The notes under the pieces: model-generated
The model's input: the letters and a program-made list of their open reading frames with translations, nothing else
Databases searched by the model: none
What the model was told of the DNA's origin: nothing
Assembly (NCBI RefSeq): GCF_002775205.1
Contig: NC_036443.1
Location: 13,341,373-13,405,372, forward strand
Direction: 5' to 3'
Origin: Xiphophorus maculatus
Lineage: Eukaryota > Chordata > Actinopteri > Cyprinodontiformes > Poeciliidae
DNA: 64,000 nt
Position numbers and translations under genes: made by a program
In this document: piece by piece, positions 26,631 through 46,006 of the stretch
How positions within the stretch are numbered: the first letter of the stretch is position 1
Layout: each line of letters opens with the position of its first letter

Positions 26631-26923
26631 CAGGGTTTCCTCCGGGGTATTAAAAGCCTGGCGGGCCACCAGGCTTTACTTGTGCCCCCACCAGGCTAAG
26701 CATTACTTATTTATTCAAGTCTTTGTAAAATGTCTGCATTTTTTAAGACTTTATAGTTGGTGTTCAGGTATTAATCTTCCAATTTTTCAATAACACATGA
26801 TTATCAAGTGATATTTTCAAATTTCAAAAACATTTTTAACTCAAAAACATGACGGGCTGCTGAATGAATGACTGCCCCAGCACCCCGCCATCGGGCTAAG
26901 CAAGTTTCCAGGGGGAAACCTTG
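26631..26923 (+). repeat. MITE family M1, copy 3
   Basis: Begins CAGGGTTTCCTCC and ends GGGGGAAACCTTG, giving terminal inverted repeats of about 13 bp with one or two mismatches. The interior is shared with copies at 3593 and 6094. Confidence 0.88.
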
Positions 26924-29607
26924 AAAAAGTTATGGTTTCACAACTGCTCTGTTTTTTTTCATCATATCGATCCAACAAGAACAACACAATCTATCAAACC
27001 CCAACTGTCATAATGATATCAGTGTGAAACATGGGAATCAAAAGGGACTGCTTGGATCAGCCAATACATGATGGAATCGGATTTCAGCTGTAGATTACGT
27101 AGATTCTCTGTGTTACCGCTCTCTATGGCCACACTAGATGTATATTTTTGACAGGTTAAAGCTCACAAAAAATCGTGAGAACGCTGTGATTACGGAAAAA
27201 GAAATATCCTAATCGATACTGTCACTGCAAAACTCAGCAAAAAAAAAAAACACAACCAATTTTATTCCAGATGTTGCGCAGCCCCCGCTGTTCTAACAGT
27301 TATTTTAATTTAATCTCAGGAAAATGGCCAGAGAAACCTGAATGTTCCCCATCTGTGTACAGCATCAACTGCATCAGTGTCCCTGCTTCACCTGTTGTAG
27401 TGCACTTATAGTCAGCTGACTGAAAGAACGGTCCAACGCTTTTCTTTCTCCTGCTAACAAGAAAGACAAAACTCTGGAATATGTCTGGTCACAAGAAACG
27501 CATAGTTATGTTACTAAGATATTGTTGTTTTTTTTAAAACTACAGCTCATAATCCACATGTCTCTTTGACTGTTTGCTCTATCTAAGCTGAGTCAAACTT
27601 AATAACCTGCTAATGCTAGCCTGTGATACTAATTACTCTATAAAACTCACAGCACTTATTATATTTCTGTGCAAAATACCTGAAATAGTACCTGAAAATT
27701 ACTACTAACTTAAATGGGTGTTTAATATGCAATTCTGTTTCAATACTAGGCATCAAAATCCAAAATTAACAGCAGTTAGAGATGGAATTATTATGTCTAT
27801 AATAATTAATGCTACTTTTTTTTCTTCAGTGGGAATCATTTTTGATTTTCTATTTTAAATTTAGAAAATCATCCTGGTTTTACCTTGCACAGGCCGAGCT
27901 GACGATACAAATACTTGTATTCTTACTTTAACGTACCGCCTTTGATAAGTTCATGTTGTTGGCACTTCCTTTTTTTAGTTTGACTTTTCGTTAAAAAATT
28001 TCTGTGCTACTAAACACATACCTTTGACAGAAGCATGAACATTTTTTATATTTACTACCTCAATTAAAAGAGCATAGGAGCAAGTGTAATACACAAACGT
28101 CGTGAAAAGTCAAGCCTTAAGCAGACTAGGCTAAGCAATATAAAGATAAGATTCAAAATAAAAACAAACATGACTTTTTGTCTGTTTGATGCGGCTTTTA
28201 CCAGTTTATCAAAGTTACTGGACATGATTCAGCTGGAGTCAGCACAACTACATTCCTTCAAATGATTATGTAACAACTGTGACAAACCGAGCGACCAAAC
28301 AACAACACATTACAAACCACATGTCTGTATGAAGTTTCATTTTCTGCAGTGTCTCCTCTATCCAGCATGCCATTACTCACAGATCTGAGCAGTTGCCAGG
28401 GATTATTTAGATGCTTAGAGAGGTGCAGCGGCTCAGAACAAAACCTCTCCTTTCTAGGCTACTCAATAAGATGTAGCAGTGAGTTTGTTCTTAAGCCAAA
28501 TGTTGTCAGGATATCTATGAAGGATTTCCCTGCACTCAGCCTAATGGTTACAAGTGAGAAAATGCAGATGCTGTCAACATTGAAATCTGTTTCTTTCGGC
28601 ACACTGAAAGGAAAACAAATGTTTCTCTCTCCTTTGATCTGCTTGCATATTCATTAGCGGCAGTGAAATTCAGTTTATCAAGCAAACAGCCTGGAAAAAT
28701 ATCAAAACACTGCCACAAATTTTACAATAAAAATGTGCAGATTTTGTCAGAAGTGTTCAACTGAGATTTTCATTATCCAATGCAGTAAAAAAAAAAAAGA
28801 TGTTTGTTTACTATTATTAAACTTGCATTGCATCACTTATCCTTTAATTATGCAACTCGTTGTTAGATCAAAATGCAAATCTTGCAAACATAACTACCGG
28901 ACAGTGCATCTTTAGTTTTGCAGTTATTGCTTTTAACAGTTTAGAGTTAATTCTGCATTTGTTGTCAAATTTCAGCCACATAGACATTTTTGCAAGTTTC
29001 TCCTTTATGTTTCCACAACTCAGCAAGACTGTGCAGTCACCTCAGCTTTAGTGTGGTCTAAAACCAGGCCATGTTGTCATCTCAAGTAACCACAAACTAC
29101 GAGCAGCACAACAATTAAGGTAAACACACAAAACCTTGCAAGTTAGCTCAGCAAGCTAACGTTTCCTGGAGCTAATGACAATAGCTCCTTGGGCTCCGTC
29201 CACTTCCTGGAATAAAGGCGCTACACTAGGTGAGTTTAAATTACGAAAACACCTCTAATGCTGTATATGAATAGCACTACAGCATTATACAAAAAGGCAA
29301 TAGATAAAACAATGTAAAGTTGCGTGCTTTGCACGTACTCTAAGCTAACCGGTGTAAACGAGCCGTTTGTTTCCAGGCATTAGACGGCACCTCTGTGGCA
29401 TTCCCAATCAGTGCTAGTCACTAGCCGCTAACATTTGGCTCACCGTAACCAGCAACAGTGAGGGGCAAACAGCAGCTACCAAACAAGGATGTGCGTTAAC
29501 AGCACAGCGTTCCCAAACTACTTCCCCACGCTTGTCATTTTTATTATTTTTTACTGCCGTATATCAAAGGTGAAAAGAAGAAGCTGATTGCAGCTCACCG
29601 TACTTAC
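26924..29607. other. AT-rich stretch upstream of the candidate first exon
   Basis: No gene. A less AT-rich patch at 28,340-28,670 contains GCATATTCATTAGCGGCAG, which could be a small conserved element. From about 29,100 onward CpGs become more frequent, as expected near a promoter. Confidence 0.45.
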
Positions 29608-29800
29608 CTTAAAGAGCTTGCTCTACAACATCTGTGATTTGTTTGATGAGAGACTGCCACAACAAACAATAGCAGCAGCAGCAGCAGCAGCAGCAGGGGC
29701 AATTAGCCAACGTTAGTTAGCCAAGTGTCGCCACTACAACAGTAGTAGTACAACAGCTGCAGTGCCACCTGTGTGTCTTTTTCTTATGTAGCTGGAACTA
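29608..29800 (-). other. Candidate non-coding first exon (RERE by synteny)
   Basis: On the minus strand CTCTTTAAG is followed by a consensus donor GTAAGTACGG, with the exon edge at 29608. No good open frame reaches the donor, which fits an untranslated first exon. In vertebrates the gene directly 5' of ENO1 on this strand is RERE, whose first exons are non-coding and first introns are very long. The exon carries a CTG tract (CAG on plus, 29671-29696). The 5' boundary is a guess. Identity rests on gene order alone, since no RERE coding exon is in the window. Confidence 0.45.
29671..29696. repeat. (CAG)n / (CTG)n trinucleotide tract
   Basis: About 8.7 uninterrupted AGC units on plus, CTG in the sense of the candidate first exon. 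Confidence 0.95.
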
Positions 29801-30105
29801 AGCGAGCGGCTTTTGGTATAATGCTGTCATAAATGATGGACTATGAGAATACAGAGGGAGTAATCGTTGCCGGGATGCTCAGACTGGTGTGTATGAGAGG
29901 TACTCAGCATGACAGCATCCTTCTTCATCTTGGGGTGAAAGCAGTTAAAGGAGGAGGAGGGGGGCGGGGGGGAGTTCTCAAAGTTCAACCGGTGAAATAC
30001 CGCCACCCACTGGTCAAAGCTGGCAACACCACGCTCAACTGGGAGTCCTGGAGGCTTTAACGCTATCTTCTTCATCTGGGGGAAAACCAGCGCTGTGACT
30101 CACAG

Positions 30106-30190
30106 TAGAATAGAATAGAATAGAATAGAATAGAATAGAATAGAATAGAATAGAATAGAATAGAATAGAATAGAATAGAATAGAATAGAA
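30106..30190. repeat. (TAGAA)17 pentanucleotide array
   Basis: Seventeen perfect TAGAA units in tandem. Confidence 0.98.
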
Positions 30191-32301
30191 TGCAGTATGG
30201 CAATTATTATTTGGTATGGCAAAGGCACAAAGGTCAAGTAAAAGAGATTAGAGAATAAACTGATTTTTATTTTACATAGTGGCAAGAAAGAAAAAATAAT
30301 TACAGAAAGTATCATATGTAACATATAAAACACCCGTGTTTAACTTTTTGTGATAAGTTCATAAAATATATCCATATATCTCTTCTATTTATTTTAGATT
30401 ACATTGTTTTTATTTAAATATTTATTACCGTGTGCATTTTACTGGTGGTTAAATATATCCATAACCAACGTTAGTTAGCCACTGTTTTAGTTTTTTTATG
30501 TTTTTTGAAAGCAATGTTTGTTTGTTTTTTTTGTTTGTTTTTTTTAAAGCGCTATTCCATGCAAAAATGTTCATGGTTTTTATACACTTTTAATAATTTA
30601 TTTTTATTATTATTATCATTTGAATTTTTTTTTATTGATTTTCTACTTCTGAAGAGAGCAGACACAAACAAAAATGGAAATATAAACCTATGTGGTTGGC
30701 ACAGAGTAATTTACATTGGATTTAGTACATTGTACATATTACAATAACAGTATAGCATTGCTATACAATTTAGGAGCATGACATAATTGAAACCTGACAA
30801 TATTTTGACTTTCAAGTTCTAGCTTTTATTTATTTATTTTTATTGTGGATATTAGGCAATATAACAATAGAAAATAGTGTTTGGTCATGTGCACATTTAC
30901 ATAAGACTTTTTCTTTAAGGTGCAGGTAGAGGACATCAAACATTCTGTAAAACAGAAACATGACAACCCAGTTTGGGTTTTTCTGGTGCCTTGGTGGTAT
31001 GAAAATCCATCCACAATCTGCTTGAAGGAACAGGATTCCTTTAATCTTTAAGCTCGTCAATACAGTGAAGTTGAACATTCAGCAGGAAGACCATTCTGAT
31101 GGGTATTCATATTTCTTTCATTTCCTTCTTGGACTTGGAGCCCATTCCATCATTGTGCCGTCTTCTACGGAGCCATTCAGACGTTTACTCGCAGTCATTT
31201 TGTACATCACATCAGGGTTTCTCGTGGTTACATGAATATAAAACATTTAACTGAAACTTTTTTTTTACTGCTCCCACAAAATTTGAAAACTTCTTAAAAG
31301 TAGGGCTGGTGCTAGAAGATCAACTAACTCAAAGGAGCTCTGCCATTTCTGAAAAGTACTGAAACATTTAAAGTGTCACTAGAAGCTTGTTGATAAGTTC
31401 CTAAAGGGGTTTATAGCATGTATGTTGTAAGGTACGTTCTTCACCCAAATATGGATTTGTATTGTGTAGATGCGCAGTTTTAACACAATTTAGAGAAAAT
31501 CTACCCTTATTTAACACATTTCCTTGCCGACATTGTGAGATGTATTATCAGGCCTCACCCAGGCTAAGTCATGTAGCAATGAGCAGAGGTTGGTAGCAGC
31601 TAGCAACATTTACTTTAGTAATTTTTTGTGCTTGTAGGAGTAGTTTTATTCTACTATACCCTTTACTTTTATTTGAATAACATTAATTATTGCTTCTGTT
31701 ACTTCTTGATGCTTATTTTCTGTTGCGTCCCCCGGCTGCTCTGGAGTTTATAAGGGACTAAGATGGCATCTAAGTTGTCTAGTTTCTGATGCATTTTAGC
31801 TCTTTTCTGTACCGGCTGCCATTTTCCTTCAAGAAAAGCTCATGCCAACATAAATAAAACAACCCTAAAAGAAAATTAAATTACCTTACCTAATTGCAAG
31901 GGGGGGAAAAAACCCTTTAAAATTAACCTACTTAACAATCACATAAACAAGGGAAAACAGAAAGGTAGCTCTCGCCTACAGACACAGTCTGTCCAAAAAG
32001 TTACATTACTTCCAGAGTACAAAAGGCCTTTCAAGCCTGCACAACAAATGAGGTTGTTTGGCTGCAGTCAGTATTTAGGGAACTGCTATTGATGATTTAC
32101 TTGAATCCTGGGAAGCAGGAACAATATTTCTTCTCTTCACAAAGAGGATGTAGTAATGCTCTCCCTAGTAACTTCACTGAATGATGGTCAAACTTGTTTT
32201 ACTTTATCTAGTGAAACAAGTTGTGTTTTTTTTTTTACTTGACCTTAAACACCAACATCTATGAGCAATAAGATAATAGTACTATTGTGTACTATTAAAC
32301 A

Positions 32302-32340
32302 CAATAGTTTGTGTTTAATAGTTTTAAACACAAACTATTG
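32302..32340. repeat. Perfect 15-bp inverted repeat
   Basis: CAATAGTTTGTGTTT and its exact reverse complement are separated by 9 nt. The surroundings repeat parts of it. Confidence 0.9.
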
Positions 32341-33484
32341 TTTAATTTAAACACCAAATGAAACTTATGGTTTGTCTTTAGTTTTTTTATTTTCCATCAG
32401 CTGCAGTTGATGTCAAGTAAATAAAAAGTAGACAGTACACAAAGACCCTGCAAGCACTTTGACATTTATACAGTATTACTGTAGGTTTATGTTAAAATAA
32501 ATTTGGAATAAGTGCTCAATCTGCCATTAATGTTATTTTGTAATTGTCATGTTTTAGTTTTAAATGACCTAAAGTTGCAGCGCATTGTCTGATTACGCAA
32601 TTTCTAATATATCAAATGTCATTCTACTTTAGCTTTATTTGGAAGTATTTTTTTATTAGAGTAAATTCTTGGAGTACTTTAGTAAAAAAAAACAATTAAA
32701 AAAAAAACACCAAACTGTTAGACTATCGATTAAGGCATGACGAGCGGTACTCTAAATTAACGATTTCTCAATTCAAATTTATAAACATTACCAAACGCCA
32801 TCTCTAGACATTTTTATAAGACGAACCCCTGTCCGATTCACGTTTCATTTACGCTACAACTGCTACGTCCCGCAGTTTTCTGACGTTAGACCGTCAGTGA
32901 ACCGTGGCTGCATTTTAACACTATGACCACAAGATGGCACCAAAAACTTAAAGGACGTTGAAGTTTTAACTCCTTCGTTAAATTCCTCATGCACCCAGGC
33001 TCGTTGAATAATTTAGCATTACAGTTGGTCTATAAACTTTGCCTTTTATTATAATGTAAAAAAATAATAAAAAAACAACTTATGGACTATCCGTTTTGTT
33101 AACATATTTAGGGCAAGAAAAAAAATGTCCTTGATGGTTAAACAATGTAGAACAGCTTCAGGAAGGCCTCAAACAAATTAAATTGGTGTGGCACAAACCC
33201 AGCAGACCGATGCCACTAGTGAATAGAGCCTCATTTATCTTTGCAATGCTCAGTAGAAAGAGCTCACACCGAGCCTTCAGATTCCTGCACCCAGGGGACG
33301 GACAGAAATGGAGTCTCACAGGCCTGAGCTCAAGTTTCAACCCCTCACAGCTCACAGACTTGCAGCACTTAGGAAATGGTTTATACAGGAAAGCTTTAGT
33401 TTCTGGGTAAATGCTCCCTTAGTGAATAATATTTTAATCATGATGCAGAATGTTTGGGCACAGGATGAAAGGAATAAGAACCAG

Positions 33485-33926
33485 ACACTTTTGAAACTAT
33501 ATTATTTATTACATATTTCTGTAGGGGCTTACAGCAACACAAGACCTTGTCAGAGGCGGAACATTGAACACACAGAGCTCTTACCACTGCTTCAGGATGA
33601 TCCTTACTAGAGTTACATTTGCTCAAATAATCAGAGGACCACAACCACTACAACTCACAGGAGGCTTAAAGAAATCACACAGCAATGGACACCAACAAGG
33701 ACCAACACTATTCAGGAGCTAAAGCATATTTTGCAGATGAGCTGAGCCACATGGATGTACTGGGACATAGCACCGCTTTTCCACGCCGCAGTCTTGGACC
33801 TTGAATAATAGAGGCGTCTTTTCCATCTTCACTCTATACAGGGCAGGCAAACCTAGCGTGGCGAACAGGTGTGGGGGATTATCTATGAGCAATGAACACG
33901 CAGTGGCCCAAGGAAGCTGACCCGGT
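33485..33926 (-). other. eno1: Enolase 3' untranslated region
   Basis: The sequence after the TGA at 33927-33929 contains no other exon. The first good polyadenylation signal on the minus strand is AATAAA at 33505-33510 (TTTATT on plus), which implies cleavage near 33,485 and a 3'UTR of about 440 nt. The cleavage site is inferred. Confidence 0.6.
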
Positions 33927-40748
<6,822 letters not shown>

Positions 40749-40758
40749 CGTTCTTTAT

Positions 40759-43299
40759 CTGTTTGAGAGCAAAAAAGTAAATACTCATTAATTTAATGCA
40801 GCTCTGCAGAAGAGCAGGCAGCCACACTGCAGAGCAAACAATGACTTGGCAAAAAGTAACCAGACAATACACTGCGGATCAATGTTCTTGTTATGTCTTC
40901 AGCTGTACATGCCACCCGACTGATGCAGTCTGACCAGAACGGACGTTATGTTGAAGTCAGAGAGGTGTGGCTTCCTGCAGCAGAATAATCTCTGCAGGTT
41001 CATTCAGTTTATTTGACATGCTGGATTACACATAGAAAAGTGTTTCAAAATTCTTGCACAAATGTCCTCTACTGCCAATAATTACGCAACCATTTTAAAC
41101 TGCAGTATTTAAAAGTAAACGTAGCAGACAATGGGAGTGTGACCAGGCAGAAAAGAATTGTTTGGCCTCTTTTTATTAAAATGATATGGACTGCAGAGCT
41201 GAGTGGTGCCCTAATCTCTGGCCGTTGCAGAAGCAGAGGTCAGAGAGGGTTTTCAGACGGGATGTCTGGCCATGACGCCTGGAGCGGTTTATTGATTAGC
41301 ACTCAGTCCATGCAAACCGTTCCAAATCCAGGCTCTGCAGCCGGATCAGAACCAATGGAAAGCGCTGCCCATAAAAGCCTGATTGGAAATTTGCAAACAG
41401 TGCACACTCAAATACACAAATGGAAAGGCTAAAGTAACCTGAGGCTAAACATCACCATCGATTCTTTTAATTACTTTTAGCCAGCTACCATAAAATTAAC
41501 CAAATTTGACCATTATGATTATGGTAAAATCTGATTCTACTGTGGTCTGAATGTAGATCGAGTTGCATATCTATCAATTATCTATTAGACTGCACATGAA
41601 GGGATCCTAGATTTGAGCAATTAAACTGCATTTAGGTATTGAAAATAGAGGTGCAGTCAATCAGGCAAAAATTGGAAAAATATTCATTTCTTATTTCTTA
41701 AAAGCATCTTAACCAGGAACACTGATTAAATAGGAGATTTATTTGCAATATAGACACAGAGTGGAATGAGTCTCTTCTGCTCTGACTGCTGGTGATGGTA
41801 CGGTGTTGAACAGATAACTGTCAGACTGACTGCAGTGCTTGCAGGACGCAGCAGAGGCTCACGGCTCACTAGCTGAGCGCTGTCACCAATAAAGTCTCCA
41901 ATGACAAAAGGAAAGTTGCTAGATTTAATACCAGTTTGAAAAAAAAAGGGTAAAAATCTGAAAAGTCAAGTAAAGCAACAAATTGTTTAGGCTAAGAGTG
42001 TCTGCGTTTCCATTACAAATGTGCGCAAAACTTTGTTGATATTCTGCTAATGGCCAAAAAATAAAAACATCCCCAAATACCGGTGGTTCAATTAAATGAG
42101 AAAACATAGAATAAAATAAAATCGCACTGTCTAGTATAATCTTGGCTCCACCCACTTTGGTGGATTCTTTCAAAATTTGTCAGGAAATTTAGCTTTCAGG
42201 GCTAGTTACACTAAAAAAAAACCTGTGGGATCATTTTACAATTTAGATTTTCTGTTTGATTCAAACTACCCCAATTAAGAAAGCTGAAGTCCATTTCACG
42301 AGGTTTATAATGAAGCCAAGTTAGGATTGGTTACAGTTAGCATAGGAAAACAAAACCTTTAATCAGCATCAGCCGGGAAAAAAACTCATCAGTCCATCTG
42401 TTGAGAAGAAGTGTTTCAAATTTAAATAACTACCACCTCCACTTTCCATAATTGACATGTGTGATACTGAAGTCATCCACGCCTTTAAACACTTTTTAAA
42501 AACTTTACGGAATAAGCAGGAGAGCTACCTGAGGGTAACAAAATGGCATCCATGGATAAATAAATAATTAAACACACCTGATACTTTCTGAAGAACTGAA
42601 GGGTTGAAATAGCTTGATGAAACTCATTAAAGACCAGATAAAGTTCATTACTGAGCTGGATGAGTTAATAGTAATGTTGGAACCCTATAGATGTCCATTT
42701 GCTGGAAACTGACACTGCCTGAAACAAACCCTGGACTATGTACCGACTTGCTGCGCAGTAATTTTCCTTTTCGTGTAGCAGACACGCCTCCGCCCCTGCT
42801 GCATTCAACTAGTAGTCCAACTAGTGTGGCACCACCGTGTTCTCCAAACAACAGACGAACAACAGCCTCTTAATAATGGTTTTAAAGCAAAATGGAGGGG
42901 CGCGTCCACTGCAAGGTGGACCCGCAACTCGACACCTCCTGTTCCCCTCCACACACTGCGGCTCTAAATGGAGCGAGACATCCATACAGCTGACGGCCTG
43001 GTTTAAAAATAGACGACGTGCTACAGGCTGCTGCATCCTGAAGATACCAAACCCCGAGCAGGAGCGGAGGAAAGCTGCCCGAGCTGGGAAATCATCAGCT
43101 AACCGTTTAGGTGTCGGCTAACCCAAGGACAAGCGTCCGAGGATGCAGTCGACGACAAAAACCATAATGTAGATTTTGAGAAGAGAATAAAGTGACAATA
43201 TTAACATATGACAAGTACTAGTCATGCATAAGAGTTGGTAAGTAATAAGAGCTTGGCCAAAGTGGAAAGAAAAAGCAGCAAAAGCGCAGTTAAAGTTAC
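40759..43299 (-). other. eno1: Enolase intron 1 with a GC-richer inner block
   Basis: No exon is seen in this intron. The block at about 42,690-43,130 is GC-richer than its surroundings and holds a MEF2-type TTAAAAATAG at 43003-43012. A second GC-richer patch at 41,210-41,420 holds CCCATAAAAGCC. Either could be an intronic enhancer, but the support is composition and motifs only. Confidence 0.35.
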
Positions 43300-43380
43300 C
43301 TTTCCGGCCTAACTGTGTGCAAGGACGGCGCTGTCTCTCTCTCTCGTGCGGGCAGGCAGAGAAGGCGCTCGTGACGCCGA
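43300..43380 (-). other. eno1: Enolase non-coding exon 1 and splice donor
   Basis: On the minus strand GGCCGGAAAG is followed by the donor GTAACTTT with the exon edge at 43300. It pairs with the acceptor CTCAAACAG before the coding exon that starts at 40758, where ATAAAGAACG precedes the ATG at 40748. This reproduces the family layout of a short non-coding first exon and a start codon in exon 2. The 5' limit near 43,380 is a guess from the GC-rich, GA-repeat-bearing sequence; the start site is not visible. Confidence 0.65.
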
Positions 43381-43500
43381 GTGCCGGATGATAAGTGGAC
43401 GGAATCAGGAATGACGCGACCTGATTGGCTGAGACTGAGTCACCACGCAGAGGCGCAGGAGTGAGGAAGCACGTTCACAGTCAGGCGGCTAAGGCAGGCC
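43381..43500 (-). promoter_or_regulatory. eno1: Enolase core promoter region
   Basis: This TATA-less, CpG-bearing stretch lies directly upstream of exon 1. Motifs on the minus strand include a CCAAT box in CAGCCAATCAG (43421-43431), an AP-1-type TGACTCAG (43435-43442) and an ACGTG hypoxia-response core (43469-43475 region). ENO1 is a known HIF-1 target in mammals; that this ACGTG acts so here is inference. Confidence 0.55.
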
Positions 43501-43619
43501 GTTATAGCATATAATCAAACCGCACTTTGGTTGGTGAGTATTTCAAGGAAAATGCCATATTGGTACCGAGAAAAGTTATGAAACCACCACGAAAAAGGGG
43601 CAGGGAATCATTTTATTAC

Positions 43620-44090
43620 ATAGTATGACATTTATATTCAGTTACATTTATTTGTATTTATCAATCCATAATACTCTGCCTCGAGGCACTTAACAAAAAA
43701 TGACATACATTCAATCCAGTCAGAGAGATGTATTCAAAGTCAAATACATTCCAGTTCATTATATTAATCAAACAACTTAGTAAAGTGCAGTTTATTTTTT
43801 AAATTGGTGAAAAGGTTTTGTAACTAAACCCAGCAAATTGCTTTGAGTTAAGCATTCCCTCCTCCTGGACGAGCCTGTAGCAACACTAGACATTTGACTG
43901 CATTGTATCTTTGAGTTTGGAGCAATCCCTCATACTGAGCATGCACTTAGCAACCGTGGAGAGGAAAAACTCCCATTTAACTGGAAGAAAACTCCAGCAG
44001 AACCAGAACTTGGCTCATTGTGTATGGCCATCTGCCATAATTATCTGGGGGTTTGAGAAGACAGAACATACAACAAATAAACAGAAGCAC
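43620..44090. repeat. Dispersed fish repeat (LINE/SINE-like)
   Basis: GTGGAGAGGAAAAACTCCC, GGAAGAAAACTCCAGCAGAA and CCAGAACTTGGCTC in this order recall a very common teleost dispersed repeat. There is no second copy in this window, so edges are approximate. Confidence 0.45.
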
Positions 44091-45724
44091 TGATCCAGGA
44101 GTACTTTCTATATTAACGAAAAATAAGTAGTTAATGGAAGTAGTTGATCAATTAGTAGAGAAACAGATCATGAGCTTTGAGTCGATTTTAAATGCTACAG
44201 GATTAAATAGAGCACATGCAGTTAGTCACAACAAAAGCTCAGCTAATAGCCGTGTCTAGGAGAAAGAGAGGGTTTAACACTGAAAGACAGGGCCATGTGT
44301 TGGCAGCAGTGACTCAGCAATCTAATATGATTAATTATTGAACATGGATATCTAGAATACAAGTTTTCCCAAGTTAGTTTCTTTCCTTTCCATTTTTTAA
44401 ACTACATCTGCTATCCGAAAGCCAAAGACTCACAACAATAAAACAGTATATTCTAGCTTGGAATAAGGATGGTTAAACATGTGGCAAACGTGTTTGGCTG
44501 AAGCCAGCGTATTATATGGTGCAATAGCTTGCCATACATCCTACTTGACCGAGAAGAAGATGCGGATTTTCTTAATTGAAGCATCATCTAAATGGACAAC
44601 ACAGACAAACACAGTACAGGTCGGCTTTTAAATTAAACGAATGCTGAGAAATGCATGGGTTTTACTTGTTTTAAGTCATATAAACTCAATGATGGAGAAT
44701 GCGGAAAGAAAGGTGACTCAGAAGTGAGTACGTGCAGAGGAGCAGGCAGGGATCTCCCGAGTCAGTGTTTCGTTGTTGGTCACATGTTAGTTGTGGCCTC
44801 GTTTCCCGGCAGTGGCTCCCCCTTTTGCTCATTAAAAAAACCCACGAAATGAATGGAAATGCGGAAATGAATCACTTCACCCAGCGTGAGACGTGCACTT
44901 CAAGTAACACGTTTTCTGTTGATTTACAACATACTAACAACGGGCGAGTATAAAAATAAAGTTCTTAACCTTCAGATTCAATCGCAGTTTTAAAAATTTC
45001 AGCCAAGCTTTGATTTTTCTTTTTCACAAACTGCACTCAGGAAATTATATGAATTAGTCATAACGAATAATTTGCGGGTTTCCCCCTCTACCACGCTGCC
45101 AGCTAGTCTCTTTATGACACGGTAACTCTGCAGCTGCGCAGTCCGCAACGTGCAGCATCAATAGCAGGAACAACAGAGGGTGAATGACTGCTGCAGTGAC
45201 CTTGAGACTGCAACGTTTTAAAATCAGTTGCGCCCCCTGGTGCTCACAAAAAGTCACACACCAAACTAATTTCACACACATAGTTAGACGCGAGTATTCC
45301 CTCAAGACTTATTTGTAGATTAATTCAGAAATTTCTTGTCTAAATTAGAACATCTGGCGTTTGAAACGTCCAGATTAACCAAACACTTAGATTAAAATAC
45401 ATAATTTCAACCTGAAAAATAACCAAGTTGTCACAAGCCTGGCATGATGATGCCATGGAGGAAAGAGAGGGTAATCAGATAATATGATCAGACGTATTGA
45501 ATAGAAAGAAACAGGTGAGCAGCAGGTTGCTGACTGGAGACTTAAACTCTAGAGACCCCTGGTGGATCATTGAAGACATGACAGATAAAACCCAGAAGGC
45601 TCTTATAATATTTTTGTGCTGCTATCTTCTTTGCTCTTGGCCCTGGTAGGAAAACTAAAAATGTGCAACAGATATAAGAATTTGGACGTCGTGCAATATT
45701 CATTTCCACACAGTTCTAAATAAG

Positions 45725-45756
<32 letters not shown>

Positions 45757-46001
45757 GTTGTTGGTGAGAATGTTGAAAATGAAGAGGAATTTTAGTTTTC
45801 AACAGAAAGCCCAATAACATATCCAATTTTGCAAAACAAAAGTGGAACATTCCAGTTTGGAAAGTCTTGAGCCAGAGTTAAAAATTTGATGACACACTGG
45901 AGAAGACTGTGAACAGGACAGGTTGTCACAATCTGATAGATCTGGACAAGCTTAGCAAAGGAGAGCAGACTAATATTACAAACTCCATATGAGATATGCT
46001 A
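44091..46001. other. Intergenic stretch
   Basis: AT-rich with a 27-T run at 45725-45751 and a GC-richer patch around 45,110-45,260 that holds a CTCF-like motif. No gene recognised. Confidence 0.55.
45230..45245 (-). promoter_or_regulatory. CTCF-like motif between enolase and CA6
   Basis: GCGCCCCCTGGTGCTC matches the reverse complement of the CTCF core (CCACCAGGGGGCGC) at all but one position. It lies in a locally GC-rich patch of an otherwise AT-rich spacer. Occupancy is unknown. Confidence 0.45.
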
Positions 46002-46006
46002 GTATA

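Larger units (their letters stand above)
1..29607 (-). other. Probable first intron of RERE (no coding exon found)
   Basis: Nearly 30 kb without a coding exon I can support on either strand. Open frames here are short, lack family motifs and overlap repeats. The synteny RERE-ENO1-CA6-SLC2A makes the very long RERE 5' intron the best explanation. The content is AT-rich background, transposon remnants and GC-richer enhancer-like blocks, listed separately. Confidence 0.5.
29801..33484. other. Intergenic region between the candidate first exon and the enolase 3' end
   Basis: Contains the (TAGAA)n array, a 15-bp inverted repeat and AT-rich DNA. The stretch at 31,590-31,760 reads like a fish dispersed repeat. 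No gene recognised. Confidence 0.5.

Noticed and set aside
28349..28657. 102-codon open frame that could be an exon
   Set aside because: No matching splice pair or family similarity could be seen.
30106..30190. Regular 5-bp array that might suggest a CRISPR-like repeat
   Set aside because: A simple pentanucleotide microsatellite without spacers, in a vertebrate genome.
45552..45563. Second CTCF-like CCCCTGGTGG
   Set aside because: Only the central core matches; the flanking positions disagree.
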